Source: Cloacimonetes bacterium UBA3541 (GTDB lineage Bacteria; Cloacimonadota; Cloacimonadia; Cloacimonadales; Cloacimonadaceae). Taken from it: a stretch of 64,000 nucleotides of DNA. Below the pieces are notes generated by a model. That model did not search any database. It saw only the letters and a program-made list of their open reading frames with translations, and was not told where the DNA came from. The DNA lies in the NCBI GenBank assembly GCA_002376725.1, contig DFOM01000025.1, positions 11,974 through 75,973 of the forward strand. The letters run 5' to 3'. Positions 25,695 through 35,348 of the stretch are shown one piece after another; within the stretch, counting starts at the first letter, position 1, and each line of letters starts with the position of its first letter. Position numbers and translations under genes: made by a program.

Positions 25695-26144
25695 TCAGAA
25701 TGCAATACTTAGCCCTCTTTCTTTTCTATAAAAAACCAGCATCTGAGGCATCTCATCTACATCGTCTCTAATTTCATAATCACTGGCGGGAGAAATTTCC
25801 CTCAAAATTATCCTATTTTAGGATGGAAATAAACATAAATTGGTATGAGTAATGTACAAACCATTTTCTACGATAAGAGCATTAAGGTTCTCGGGAGTCA
25901 TTAAAGATTTCATAAAAACGAGAACAAAGTAGGTAAAATATTCCTCCAGTTCTTCACGCGTTCTGCCATAAAGCCAGTTAGAAAAGTTGAGGTTTTTGCC
26001 CTAGACAATATTAGTAAACATCATTGCTCATCATAAACATTGCAAGGCATAGTAGAATATGTGTCTACGGGCAAAAAACCTTTACTATAATATTTGAGGC
26101 TAGCAGAATCGGCTCTTTCTTCTAGCAAATAGATATTCTTAACC
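25695..26144 (-). pseudogene. decayed gene remnant, family not recognised
   Basis: Three reverse-strand pieces with protein-like composition lie in different frames, broken by stops. About 26021-26150: NIYLLEERADSASLKYYSKGF and onward. About 25818-26005: NFSNWLYGRTREELEEYF, then FMKSLMTPENLNALIVENG, ending at a stop. About 25695-25815: REISPASDYEIRDDVDEM and VFYRKERG, ending TGA at 25695-25697. The first piece runs into the end of the 848-residue gene, as if that gene had replaced the 5' part. The pieces read like the C-terminal third of one soluble enzyme that has frameshifted; the first resembles an acetyltransferase end. I cannot name the parent. Confidence 0.5.
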
Positions 26145-28691
26145 TTATTTAAGTAACAACATTTTTTTAGTACAGCTATAATTCTTGCATTGCATCTGAT
26201 AGAAAAAGACACCACTGGATACTGGTTTATAATGATTGTCTTTGCCATCCCAGACTATCTTATAATGTCCAGGTGTTTTAACTTCATCTACTAGAGTTTT
26301 AATTAGCTGTCCCTTTATATCGTAAATATTAATTTTTACTGCTGAACATTCTTTAATATCATAATAGATTATTGTCTCAGGATTGAAAGGATTGGGTGTA
26401 TTTCCCAGAAGTTCCGTTCTAGCAACAGGGATATTTTCATCCTGGATTGAGGTTTCTTGAAGAATGAAGTTTAAGGGAGTGGTCAATCCTTCCTGAATTA
26501 AAACTCCTTCTTGTGTTTGAGGATAATAATCTGGATGACTTGCAGTTACACTATGAATACCTACTTCTACCAACATACTATAGGCACCAATTGCATTGGT
26601 AGTAACAGTTATATTATTACAAGTTACAGTTGCCCCTACTATAGGAGAATTAGAAGTGCTGCGCACAAAACCTGCTAAGGTACCTACAGGTGTAAATAAA
26701 GTCATAGAATTGGAGAAAGCTGGCTCGGACATAACTCCACCTGTATATACAGATTTTACTGCCCAGAAATAAGTGCCATCAGGAAGAATTTCCCAGGCTG
26801 TATCAATTATAGATAATTCAGTAATTGGTTGTTCATTTAGACTTACCCATAAATCCTCATTGTTTGCCTGTCCCTGAAGTAATCGCCATACTTTAAATCC
26901 AATCATACTTCTATCACTAAATGTATTAATATTGATTTCTGGAGCACAAGTTGATAATGCAGGAGGAGTTGAACCTACATAACCTTGAATATTCCAGTTG
27001 AAATTGCAATAAGAATTGACAGCAAGTAAGGTTGTCCATTGATCCTGCCAGAGAATCATATTCCCCAAACCATCTACTGCTGGACCTTCATCAAAGCCGG
27101 CATAAGCAGGATTAGTTCCTGTATTATCACATAGATATCCAATCCAGAGTTCCTCGTTTCCTGTGATAAAAATAGGGGTGTTTAGCATAATTGTGTTCCA
27201 GGCATTTAGAACCGGTATAATCGGCTGACTTAGTACTAAGGGACCAGGACCAAGAGCATTACCACCTAGCCAGATATGCACAACAAAATTACCGCCCATT
27301 GCTGGCCATATTTTAACTGCTTGTAAATAACCTCCAGCATAGGCAGCTAAGGAATCAGCAGGAAAACGCGCTGCAACTTCAAAATTAGCAGAACCCGCAG
27401 TACCAAAAGAACTATTATTTTGTCCGGAATCATAATGTATCCATCCTTCTTCTGGGACTAGAGGTTCCCGCCAGCTTATCAGTATCGCTGCACCATTATT
27501 GATTTCAGTAGCGGTCACATTTGCTGGACTATATGCCATTTCATTGAGGAGGATATCTCCCATATTAAGATTAGTTGAGCCAACTATTACTTCTCCATTT
27601 AAAATCTGATATCCAGGCGCTGTAATAGTATAACTATAGGTTTGATTAGCGTATACACTATAAAATATAAAGTTACCTTGAGCATCAGTTGTTGTAGTAT
27701 AATCTGCATATCCAATAAAAGAAATAGTAGCATTGGCAATACCTACATTGGGAGCATCACTTCCTACTATCCTACCCTCCACGCTTACTTCAGGTAATCC
27801 CAGGAGAGCAAAATTTTGCGTAGTTGATTGTCCAGCAAGAATAGTTACAATATGAGTTTGGGGACTGTAACCTATTTTAGAAGCGGTAATAGTATAAGTT
27901 CCAGGGTGGAGATAAAGGAAACTATAATTGCCATTTGAGTCCGTAATTCTATATAAAGGAGTATCTTCCATTTGAACTCTTGCACCATCTAGTGGCAAAC
28001 CCGATGAACTAACATTTCCATTCAAACTTCCCATTCCATCTACATTTATAAGAAAAGTTGTCTTAGGGAAAAGACCTATTACTCCTGTAGGAGGAGGATT
28101 ATCTGGGAAAATTTGAGTATTATTATTATAAGTTACCATAGAACGGCTGTCTCCATTAATTTGACAAGCAAATAGGTCCTGAGTCATCCAGTAATAATCT
28201 TCTTCCCAGGGGCGATGCACCATCATAACCAGATTACCCCCTCCATAATTATAAGGATTTGTAAGATGAATAGTTATAGTATTAATTCCCGAGGGATAAT
28301 CTACATTTTCAGAAAAAACCTGGGTTAATTGAGATGCTGGAATCCAACCACCTGTAAGGTCTTCTGCTAAAGTTTCACCTAACCAAATATGGGTTGGTTT
28401 ATCAGTTAAAGTGCTTTCAAAATTATTGTAAAATGTTATATCCGTTATAGTCCCTGCAGCATTTATCTCCGTAGCTAGATAAATCGTTTCAAATAAACTT
28501 GTTCTATAGGACATATCTACAGGGACTCTACCCAAAAGATTACCTGCTCCGATTGTTACGGAAATCTGGTTTCTATATCCAGAATCTGTCTTATTGGAGC
28601 TAATATTTGCACATAATCCGATTGGTAATATTAATAGTGCCAACATTATTAACACCTTTGAGAAATTAAGAAAATGTCTTTTCATCTTCAT
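26145..28691 (-). CDS. large exported multidomain protein with type IX secretion-like tail
   Basis: 848 residues, signal peptide 1-28. Residues ~42-210 are a beta domain (VTIGAGNLLGRVPVDM ... GGNLVMMVHRP) that also occurs twice in the 2071-residue neighbour. Then two carboxypeptidase-regulatory-like domains (~212-300, ~302-390), a lectin-like region (~405-570), a fibronectin-like region with GFKVWRLLQGQ, another regulatory-like domain (~670-750) and a C-terminal tail of ~85 residues with NTPNPFNPETIIYYDIKE, GQLIKTLVDEVK and SSGVFFYQM, the sorting/anchor domain typical of this phylum. Likely surface-attached or secreted. GGAGG lies before the ATG. Confidence 0.85.
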   Translation of the reverse strand: MKMKRHFLNFSKVLIMLALLILPIGLCANISSNKTDSGYRNQISVTIGAGNLLGRVPVDMSYRTSLFETIYLATEINAAGTITDITFYNNFESTLTDKPTHIWLGETLAEDLTGGWIPASQLTQVFSENVDYPSGINTITIHLTNPYNYGGGNLVMMVHRPWEEDYYWMTQDLFACQINGDSRSMVTYNNNTQIFPDNPPPTGVIGLFPKTTFLINVDGMGSLNGNVSSSGLPLDGARVQMEDTPLYRITDSNGNYSFLYLHPGTYTITASKIGYSPQTHIVTILAGQSTTQNFALLGLPEVSVEGRIVGSDAPNVGIANATISFIGYADYTTTTDAQGNFIFYSVYANQTYSYTITAPGYQILNGEVIVGSTNLNMGDILLNEMAYSPANVTATEINNGAAILISWREPLVPEEGWIHYDSGQNNSSFGTAGSANFEVAARFPADSLAAYAGGYLQAVKIWPAMGGNFVVHIWLGGNALGPGPLVLSQPIIPVLNAWNTIMLNTPIFITGNEELWIGYLCDNTGTNPAYAGFDEGPAVDGLGNMILWQDQWTTLLAVNSYCNFNWNIQGYVGSTPPALSTCAPEININTFSDRSMIGFKVWRLLQGQANNEDLWVSLNEQPITELSIIDTAWEILPDGTYFWAVKSVYTGGVMSEPAFSNSMTLFTPVGTLAGFVRSTSNSPIVGATVTCNNITVTTNAIGAYSMLVEVGIHSVTASHPDYYPQTQEGVLIQEGLTTPLNFILQETSIQDENIPVARTELLGNTPNPFNPETIIYYDIKECSAVKINIYDIKGQLIKTLVDEVKTPGHYKIVWDGKDNHYKPVSSGVFFYQMQCKNYSCTKKMLLLK

Positions 28692-28800
28692 CCTCCTTTA
28701 TTAAATTATAATTATGTGATGCACAATTATTGAACCAATATAGATTAAATATAAGGTTTTGGGGGGAAATCAAAATCCCGTATAAAATCAAGTAATATAA

Positions 28801-28830
28801 AGCCCCGGAAGGAGTTAACATTCCGGGGCT
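28801..28830 (-). terminator. intrinsic terminator of the 2071-residue protein gene
   Basis: Perfect 10-pair stem AGCCCCGGAA/TTCCGGGGCT with a 10-base loop; on the reverse strand a TTTATATTA stretch follows. It lies just beyond the stop of the giant gene, separating it from the 848-residue gene. Confidence 0.9.
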
Positions 28831-28850
28831 ATGTTTTATGTAGAAACGGA

Positions 28851-31800
28851 TTATTTCATCATAATCATTTTCTTAGTGTTGCTGTACTTACCAGCGTTCA
28901 TCTTATAGAAATAGACTCCACTGGATACAGGCTGATTATGACTATCTCTTCCGTTCCAGACTACTGAATAATTACCTGCTGTCTTGACCTCATTCACTAA
29001 GGTACGAACCAGCTGTCCCTTGAGATTATAAACCTCAATAGTGACAGGTACTGTTTCTTTTACACTGTAGCGAATAGTGGTCTCCGGATTGAAAGGATTG
29101 GGATAGTTACCCTGCAGCTCTGTTGCCAGAACTGGAACCGTAGGATCTTCTAGAGGTGTGGCTTCTACAGTAACATCATCTAATAGGAAGATAAAGGCAT
29201 CATTAGATACACACTGAATACCGATATATGCATTTTCAGGTTGTCCATCAATTGCATAGGTATATTCTGTCCATACTGCAGGAGCTTCTATATAGTTAGG
29301 TCCACTGATGATAGTGAAATTGCTCGGATTAGTTCCAGTGGTAGAGACACCTACTTTAAATCTTTCCATTCCATAATCGGTCACATAAGAGCGTGCCCAG
29401 AAGGTTATTTGAGTAGGACGATGTAGTACCGGAGTAATCAACCAGTCATTATTAGGAGGAGAAGTTGCAGCAAAAGAAGCCGCTATTTTAGTACCGGTAT
29501 GAGTTACATCTGTAGCAGTAAGTGGAGGAGCTGTAGCTGAGGGCACAAAGATGATGTATGCCATAGGAGCATAGCAATTGGGGAAGCTTACTCCACTGAT
29601 GCCATAAGTAGCACTCAGGTCTACATCAACACAGGTCCAGGGTGCAAAGGTTAGAGCAAAGTTCTCATAGGTTTCAAAACTATCCTCCAGTATAATAATT
29701 GTACTGCTGGGAGGAAGTATAAAGTTAACGGTGGTAGTCTGACCAGTTACCACTATCACATTATCCTGAGTAACTGAATCATAACCTGTTGCACTGGCGG
29801 TCACACTATGAGTTCCTGCAGGAACTTGCATGCTATAGGCTCCACTGGTATTAGTGGTAGCTGTAACATCTCCACAGGTTACCGTAGCTCCCATTATAGG
29901 TGCATTCTGCTGATTCTTAACTGTTCCCGCAATAGTTCCTATCTCAGTTATTTTAGGTAAGGCAATGGAGAAAGCGGGATTAGATAAAGCTCCACCAGTA
30001 TAAACCGCTTTTACTGCCCACTTATACATTCCATCGGGAACTGAGCCCCAACCATAATCTTGATAGGCGGTAGCAGTTATAACATCTGTGGTAAGGAGAG
30101 TCCAGGCACTTTCATTGGTCTCCTGTCCTTGCAGTAAACGCCAGACCTTGTAACCGTTAAGGACTCTATCATTTCTCATTATCGGTTCTTGAACTATTTG
30201 ACGAGTGCTCTGTATGATAGAAGTATTAGCCCTAGCACGACTAGTAGGTAGTTGTGGTGTAACTATTTGAGGTTCCCGATCTGCCACATCATTAGCACTT
30301 ACACGAGTCAATGTATTGATGGGGAAATGAATAGTTTCTTTAGCATTCCCGACGGTGACATCATCTACAAACCAGACATACCACATTCCATCATTAGAGG
30401 GTGGATCTTCGGCATGCCAGGCAAGCTTAATCTGCTGTCCAGCATAAGAATCCAAATCAATTACGATGGGTGTGGCATAATAGTTCCAGCCACCAGTTAA
30501 AGTACTGGCATCCCAGAGCACAGTCCAGGTATTACCATTATCGGTGGAAATTTTGATATAATAGTGATCTCCATTGGTGCTGCCCAGATAGACATAGCTC
30601 CAGAAGGTTAAAGTACCACCGGGGCAGACGAATTGTGGAGTAATCAACCATTCATCTTGATGATTCCAATCCCACCACATTGCAGCCTGATAGCTTCCAC
30701 CATGAGGTGGAACAGCAGGTGTTAAAGCAATAGTTCCTGCTTGACACCAGGTAGGTAAGATACCTGCACCTACAGGGGGACCATTATCCGTTATAATCTG
30801 AGACCAATCTGTGGGTGGGAAAGTAGTTCCTTCAAAGCCTTCTGTAATATTAGTACCTGTTCCAGGTGCCATCCAGGTAAGGTTAACCAAATCCTGATTA
30901 ACTTCTGTAGCTTGAACTGCTGCAGGTGGAAGAGTTATTTCGGTCAGGACAAAGTTTACCGTAGTAGTCTGAAGTCCTACAATATTTACTCCTGTTTGAG
31001 TTGCGGTTTGATATCCTGGTTTTGAACAGGTTACGGTATATGTGCCTTGATAGACGCTGAAAGAATATACACCTTGAGCATTGGAAGTACCACTATATTC
31101 ACCAGCTGTGATAGTGGCTCCTTCAATAGGTACATTAGTACCGAACTCAGTTACGGTCCCAGTCAAAGTACCCATCATACCCTTATGTATTTCATTAGAA
31201 AAGGCTGCAGGTGAAAGTACATTATTTGTGTATACTGCTTTAACAGCAAATCTATAGACACCAGAAGGAAGAGGTGCCCAGCTGTTATCTACATAGCTCG
31301 TATTAGTTATAGTAGTAGGAGTTAAAGGAGTCCAGAGGTTTTCATTGCTCTGATCAGCTGATAGCAGACGATATACCTTATAACCAGTGAGAACACGGTT
31401 ATCTCTGGTTACATTATATACCACATCATTGCTTTCTCTTAAAATAGGAGAATTTGCCAGAGCACGGCTTGCTGGACGATCAGGAATTGCCAGTAGCGGA
31501 GTGCTGGATTGAGAGTCACTTGCACTTACCCGGGTTAAACTGCTTGTCGGGAATCTTAAGATTTCTTTGGCGTTACCAACGCTTACATCATCTACGAACC
31601 AGACATACCACATTCCATCAGCTGAGGGTGGATCATCGGCATGCCAGGCAAGCTTAATCTGCTGTCCGGCATAGTTTGAAAGAGGAACAACTATGGGTGT
31701 GGCATAATAATTCCAGCCACCAGTTAAAGTACTGGCATCCCAGAGCACAGTCCAGGTATTACCATTATCGGTGGAAACTTTGATATAATAGTGATCTCCA

Positions 31801-34800
31801 TTGGTGCTACCCAGATAGACATAGCTCCAGAAGGTTAAATCAGCATCTGCAGGACAGATAAACTGAGGTGTAATTAGCCATTCATCTTGATGATTATAAT
31901 CCCACCACATTGCAGCTTGATAGCTTCCACTATGAGGAGGAACAGCAGGTGTTAAGGCAATAGTTCCCGCTTGACACCAGGTAGGTAAGATACCTGCACC
32001 AACAGGGGGACCATTATCCGTTATAATCTGAGACCAGTTTTCCGGTGGGAAGAGAGTCCCTTCAAAACCTTCACTAATATTCTCTCCAGGAGTAGGTATA
32101 TTCCAGGTTATTGTGACATTAGTACCATCAGTGGCTTCAGTGGCAACCACATGAGAAGGTGGAAATGCCATCTCATTAACAACTATATCTCCCATATTAA
32201 CATCAGTAGTACCTACTACTACTTGTCCTGTAGCATTTTGATATCCCGTTGCATGAGCTACATAGTCATAAGTATGACTGGCATAGACATTAGTGATAGT
32301 GAAATTACCCGTGTTATTGGTGGTAGCTTGATAACTCTCATAACCACTTAAGCTAATTGTCGCATCAGCAAGTCCTACGGTTGGTTGATCACTTCCTACT
32401 ATGCGACCGGTTACCGTTACTTGAGGTAGTAGAGAAAGTGTAAAGTTAGTAGTTACAGTTTGATCTTCAATTACTGTCACCGTGTTTGTCACTTCAGTAT
32501 ATCCATGTTTTGATGCCGTAACTTGACGCACACCTTGAGCAACATAGGGGAAAGTGAAGGTTCCATCCGCACCTGTGGTATAGCTCAAGTTAGTTTCTTC
32601 AACCACAACAGTAGCACCAGCAAGAGGAACATCACCAGGTCCATAAACAGTGCCATTAATAGCTCCCAATCCTTCAGTTATAAACATAAAGGTAGCCATT
32701 GGGAACATAGCTGTAGGTGTCGCGGTAGGTGGATTGGCAGGATCATAATCTGTACTATCACTATAGACATTGCGGGTACGATTAGACACTGTCCCAGTCT
32801 GAGTGCGGAATACATCGGAGGAACTATACCAACTCGTGTCCATTGGACGCTCAACCATCACTACCAGATTTCCACCACCATAAGGATAGGGGGTAGTAAG
32901 ATGAATCAATATATTGTTTGGTCCACTGGGATAGTTCACATTTCCGCTGAATACCTGGGTTAATTGAGTAGATGGTATCCACCCAGCAGAAAGATCAGTT
33001 TGTGTGGTCTCTCCTACCCAGATATTGGTTGGTTTATTAGGTAGATTGCTTGAGAAGTTGTTATAGAATTGAATATCAGTAAGCAGACCGCCAATATTGA
33101 GTTCTGAAGCAAGATATATCGTTTCAAATAAAGAGTTATAATAGAAGAAATCCATTGGCATACGTCCAGTACTATTTCCTGTTCCAACGGTTATGGCGAC
33201 TGTACCTTCGGGGTAAACATTGACATTTAGATGTGGTGTCTGATTGTTAGTGGCTATTTCATCACCTGTCATCTCAACTTCACCATAGATATAGGTAGCT
33301 CCTGTTGCAGTGGGAGTCCAGTTAATAGTGAAATCCAAAGTCTGAAGAGAGTTTATAGTTACTCCTGCGGCCGAACCAAGCAGAACACCGCCTTCCTTCA
33401 TCAATTTAACCGTATAATTGCTTTGAACTGCAGTCCCATTGTTCTTGACTGTGATAGTATAGGGTGTAGCCGCGCCAACACTGGGAGTAGTATTACCACT
33501 GATACTTAAGCAACCTAAATCATTTACAATAGCTTGTCCAGTATAGAAGATAGTAGTCTTAGGAAACTGTCCAGATGGGGTAGTGCCAGCTGGAGGATTG
33601 GCAGGATCATAGGGGGTGCTATCACTTTGAACTTTTAAAGCACGGGCTGTTCCAATAGTCTGAGCCTGGAAGTTATCGGAGGAAGAATAATACTGAGTAT
33701 CCATTGGTCTCTCAACCATCATTACCAGATTGCCCGGGGTATGCATATAGGGTGTTTGTAGTGGTATAGTAATGGTATTAGCTCCGGAAGGATAGGTAAT
33801 ATTACCATCAAATACCAGAGTCAATTGAGTGGAGGGTATCCATCCCCCACTAAGGTCTGCCTGATTAGTTGTACCTAACCAAATCTTGGTTGGCTTATCA
33901 GGTAGATTGGTTACAAAGTTGTTATAGAAAGCTAAGGAAGTTATGGTTCCACTGACAAAGCCCAGTTCATCTGGATAAAACAGACATTCAAATAGAGAAT
34001 TCTTCCAGTAGAAATCCATAGGAACACGAGCTGATTCATTACCTGTACCAATGGTTACCGCTTGGACTCCTGCAGGTTGTACGGTAATATTTAATGGTGG
34101 TGTCTGGTCATTAGTAGTATTCTCATCACCAGCTAAGACTACCTTGCCATAAAGAACACCAGGACCTGCAGTAGATGGAGTCCAGGGGATAGTAAAGGTT
34201 AGAATCTCTCCAGCTTGAATAGGAGTTCCATTTACTGATCCGATTTCCTGAGTGCCCAATAACAGTTTTACCTGATAGGTAGTTTGTGGATTTGAACCAC
34301 GATTGCGAACAGTTATGGTATAATCATAGCTCTGACCAGCTGTAGGAGTAGTATTACCAGTAATGGAAAGAGCAGCTAAATCGTTAGGAGCAGGTGCTAC
34401 GGGATTAAATTCATAGATAGTTCCTTCACCAGGCCAGGTTGCAACACCATTATTTTCGGTGGTAGTTGAAGCAGTAGCTGGAGTACCTGGTGTTATACTG
34501 TAAAACCAACCTGAACCTCCAGGAAGCATATTAATGCCAATGGAGGCACTAGGAGAAGTAGGATCACCAGTAGATGAACCATAAACAAAGTCAATTTTAC
34601 CATTCTCATAAAGCCTAGCTTGCAAATTGAAGAAGGTAGTAGCGCTGTACCTCCATTTCAGGTTAGTATATTGAATGGTAAAAATGCGGTTGGGCGCTGT
34701 GCCTGAAAGTAGATACTCACAGCTACCTGCTGCCAGGCTGCAGTCATCCCAAAGAGGGGCTACAACGGGGACATAGGTAGTAGAAGTTAAGTTGTTGGTA

Positions 34801-35066
34801 AGGTTACTACCAGTCTGAGAAGTACCTAAACCAATCCAGCCATTAGATGAAATCTTAACTTCGTTGTAGACATTATCTCCATAGGGGAAGGTAAAGCCAA
34901 TGGGAATTGCCGCTGAGATTGCATCATCAGACGAGATATTCGCATTGGTTCCCACGATAGTAGTGTAAGTTCCGCTGGTAGCGTTGAAGGTATAATACTC
35001 ATCAATGCCTGCGAAAGCTGCACATACGGTGATTATCATCACCAGAAGTAATGATAGTCGTTTCAT
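28851..35066 (-). CDS. giant exported surface protein with duplicated cleaved-adhesin domains and type IX-like tail
   Basis: 2071 residues, signal peptide 1-19. In order: beta domain (~22-225), CARDB-like (~235-330), 'VTIGTGNESARVPMDF' domain (~335-510), CARDB-like (~520-610), second such domain (~618-785), regulatory-like domains (~790-965), fibronectin part, cleaved-adhesin/MAM-like domain (~985-1150, WSQIITDNGPPVGAG), a VLTGYKVYRL fibronectin part, regulatory-like, a second nearly identical adhesin domain (~1395-1560), VLNGYKVWRL part, regulatory-like, a third diverged adhesin-like domain (~1780-1970), and a C-terminal tail with GNYPNPFNPETTIRYSV and SSGVYFYKM. Function: probably extracellular adhesion or substrate binding. 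It has its own promoter and terminator. Confidence 0.9.
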   Translation of the reverse strand: MKRLSLLLVMIITVCAAFAGIDEYYTFNATSGTYTTIVGTNANISSDDAISAAIPIGFTFPYGDNVYNEVKISSNGWIGLGTSQTGSNLTNNLTSTTYVPVVAPLWDDCSLAAGSCEYLLSGTAPNRIFTIQYTNLKWRYSATTFFNLQARLYENGKIDFVYGSSTGDPTSPSASIGINMLPGGSGWFYSITPGTPATASTTTENNGVATWPGEGTIYEFNPVAPAPNDLAALSITGNTTPTAGQSYDYTITVRNRGSNPQTTYQVKLLLGTQEIGSVNGTPIQAGEILTFTIPWTPSTAGPGVLYGKVVLAGDENTTNDQTPPLNITVQPAGVQAVTIGTGNESARVPMDFYWKNSLFECLFYPDELGFVSGTITSLAFYNNFVTNLPDKPTKIWLGTTNQADLSGGWIPSTQLTLVFDGNITYPSGANTITIPLQTPYMHTPGNLVMMVERPMDTQYYSSSDNFQAQTIGTARALKVQSDSTPYDPANPPAGTTPSGQFPKTTIFYTGQAIVNDLGCLSISGNTTPSVGAATPYTITVKNNGTAVQSNYTVKLMKEGGVLLGSAAGVTINSLQTLDFTINWTPTATGATYIYGEVEMTGDEIATNNQTPHLNVNVYPEGTVAITVGTGNSTGRMPMDFFYYNSLFETIYLASELNIGGLLTDIQFYNNFSSNLPNKPTNIWVGETTQTDLSAGWIPSTQLTQVFSGNVNYPSGPNNILIHLTTPYPYGGGNLVVMVERPMDTSWYSSSDVFRTQTGTVSNRTRNVYSDSTDYDPANPPTATPTAMFPMATFMFITEGLGAINGTVYGPGDVPLAGATVVVEETNLSYTTGADGTFTFPYVAQGVRQVTASKHGYTEVTNTVTVIEDQTVTTNFTLSLLPQVTVTGRIVGSDQPTVGLADATISLSGYESYQATTNNTGNFTITNVYASHTYDYVAHATGYQNATGQVVVGTTDVNMGDIVVNEMAFPPSHVVATEATDGTNVTITWNIPTPGENISEGFEGTLFPPENWSQIITDNGPPVGAGILPTWCQAGTIALTPAVPPHSGSYQAAMWWDYNHQDEWLITPQFICPADADLTFWSYVYLGSTNGDHYYIKVSTDNGNTWTVLWDASTLTGGWNYYATPIVVPLSNYAGQQIKLAWHADDPPSADGMWYVWFVDDVSVGNAKEILRFPTSSLTRVSASDSQSSTPLLAIPDRPASRALANSPILRESNDVVYNVTRDNRVLTGYKVYRLLSADQSNENLWTPLTPTTITNTSYVDNSWAPLPSGVYRFAVKAVYTNNVLSPAAFSNEIHKGMMGTLTGTVTEFGTNVPIEGATITAGEYSGTSNAQGVYSFSVYQGTYTVTCSKPGYQTATQTGVNIVGLQTTTVNFVLTEITLPPAAVQATEVNQDLVNLTWMAPGTGTNITEGFEGTTFPPTDWSQIITDNGPPVGAGILPTWCQAGTIALTPAVPPHGGSYQAAMWWDWNHQDEWLITPQFVCPGGTLTFWSYVYLGSTNGDHYYIKISTDNGNTWTVLWDASTLTGGWNYYATPIVIDLDSYAGQQIKLAWHAEDPPSNDGMWYVWFVDDVTVGNAKETIHFPINTLTRVSANDVADREPQIVTPQLPTSRARANTSIIQSTRQIVQEPIMRNDRVLNGYKVWRLLQGQETNESAWTLLTTDVITATAYQDYGWGSVPDGMYKWAVKAVYTGGALSNPAFSIALPKITEIGTIAGTVKNQQNAPIMGATVTCGDVTATTNTSGAYSMQVPAGTHSVTASATGYDSVTQDNVIVVTGQTTTVNFILPPSSTIIILEDSFETYENFALTFAPWTCVDVDLSATYGISGVSFPNCYAPMAYIIFVPSATAPPLTATDVTHTGTKIAASFAATSPPNNDWLITPVLHRPTQITFWARSYVTDYGMERFKVGVSTTGTNPSNFTIISGPNYIEAPAVWTEYTYAIDGQPENAYIGIQCVSNDAFIFLLDDVTVEATPLEDPTVPVLATELQGNYPNPFNPETTIRYSVKETVPVTIEVYNLKGQLVRTLVNEVKTAGNYSVVWNGRDSHNQPVSSGVYFYKMNAGKYSNTKKMIMMK
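30358..30850. repeat. direct repeat within the giant gene, copy 1
   Basis: About 490 bases encoding the second cleaved-adhesin domain; very close at DNA level to 31583-32080, including runs of identical third-codon positions. The offset is about 1.22 kb. Confidence 0.85.
31583..32080. repeat. direct repeat within the giant gene, copy 2
   Basis: Near-identical to 30358-30850; the sequences between the copies (fibronectin and regulatory-like parts) are much more diverged, which points to recent duplication or gene conversion of the adhesin unit. Confidence 0.85.
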
Positions 35067-35232
35067 AGTTTAACTCCTTTTGTACATTTATGTTCTTTTA
35101 TTTGGTCACTTTCAACCGGCTGTAGTATGGTCTTTGTATATCTTTTTACAACCAGTATTCTGTAATTTTTTATGCACTGAAATCGGTTTATCAAACACAC
35201 TATGAAAACAGAATTAACAACTAACTATAACT

Positions 35233-35260
35233 AATATATCCCATATGAGTTTTCTGTCAA
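35233..35260 (-). promoter_or_regulatory. sigma70-type promoter of the giant surface protein gene
   Basis: Reverse strand TTGACA (35255-35260), 16-base spacer, TATATT (35233-35238). It implies a leader of about 160 nt, in which TTGTA/TACAA can form a small hairpin; the 282-base gap otherwise shows no gene. Confidence 0.6.
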
Positions 35261-35348
35261 GAGATAAATTTATTATCTATGTTTGTTCTTCTTATCATAA
35301 CGAACCAATTAAATATTTGAGTTTAATCGTCAAGATTTTATTATATAT

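Noticed and set aside
26021..26248. 75-residue open frame overlapping the end of the 848-residue gene
   Set aside because: Its first half is just the other frame of the surface protein tail; its second half belongs to the gene remnant described.
32523..32963. 146-residue forward frame inside the giant surface gene
   Set aside because: Antisense shadow of a repetitive Ser/Thr-rich gene; composition (Ile/Ser/His-rich) is that of a reverse frame.
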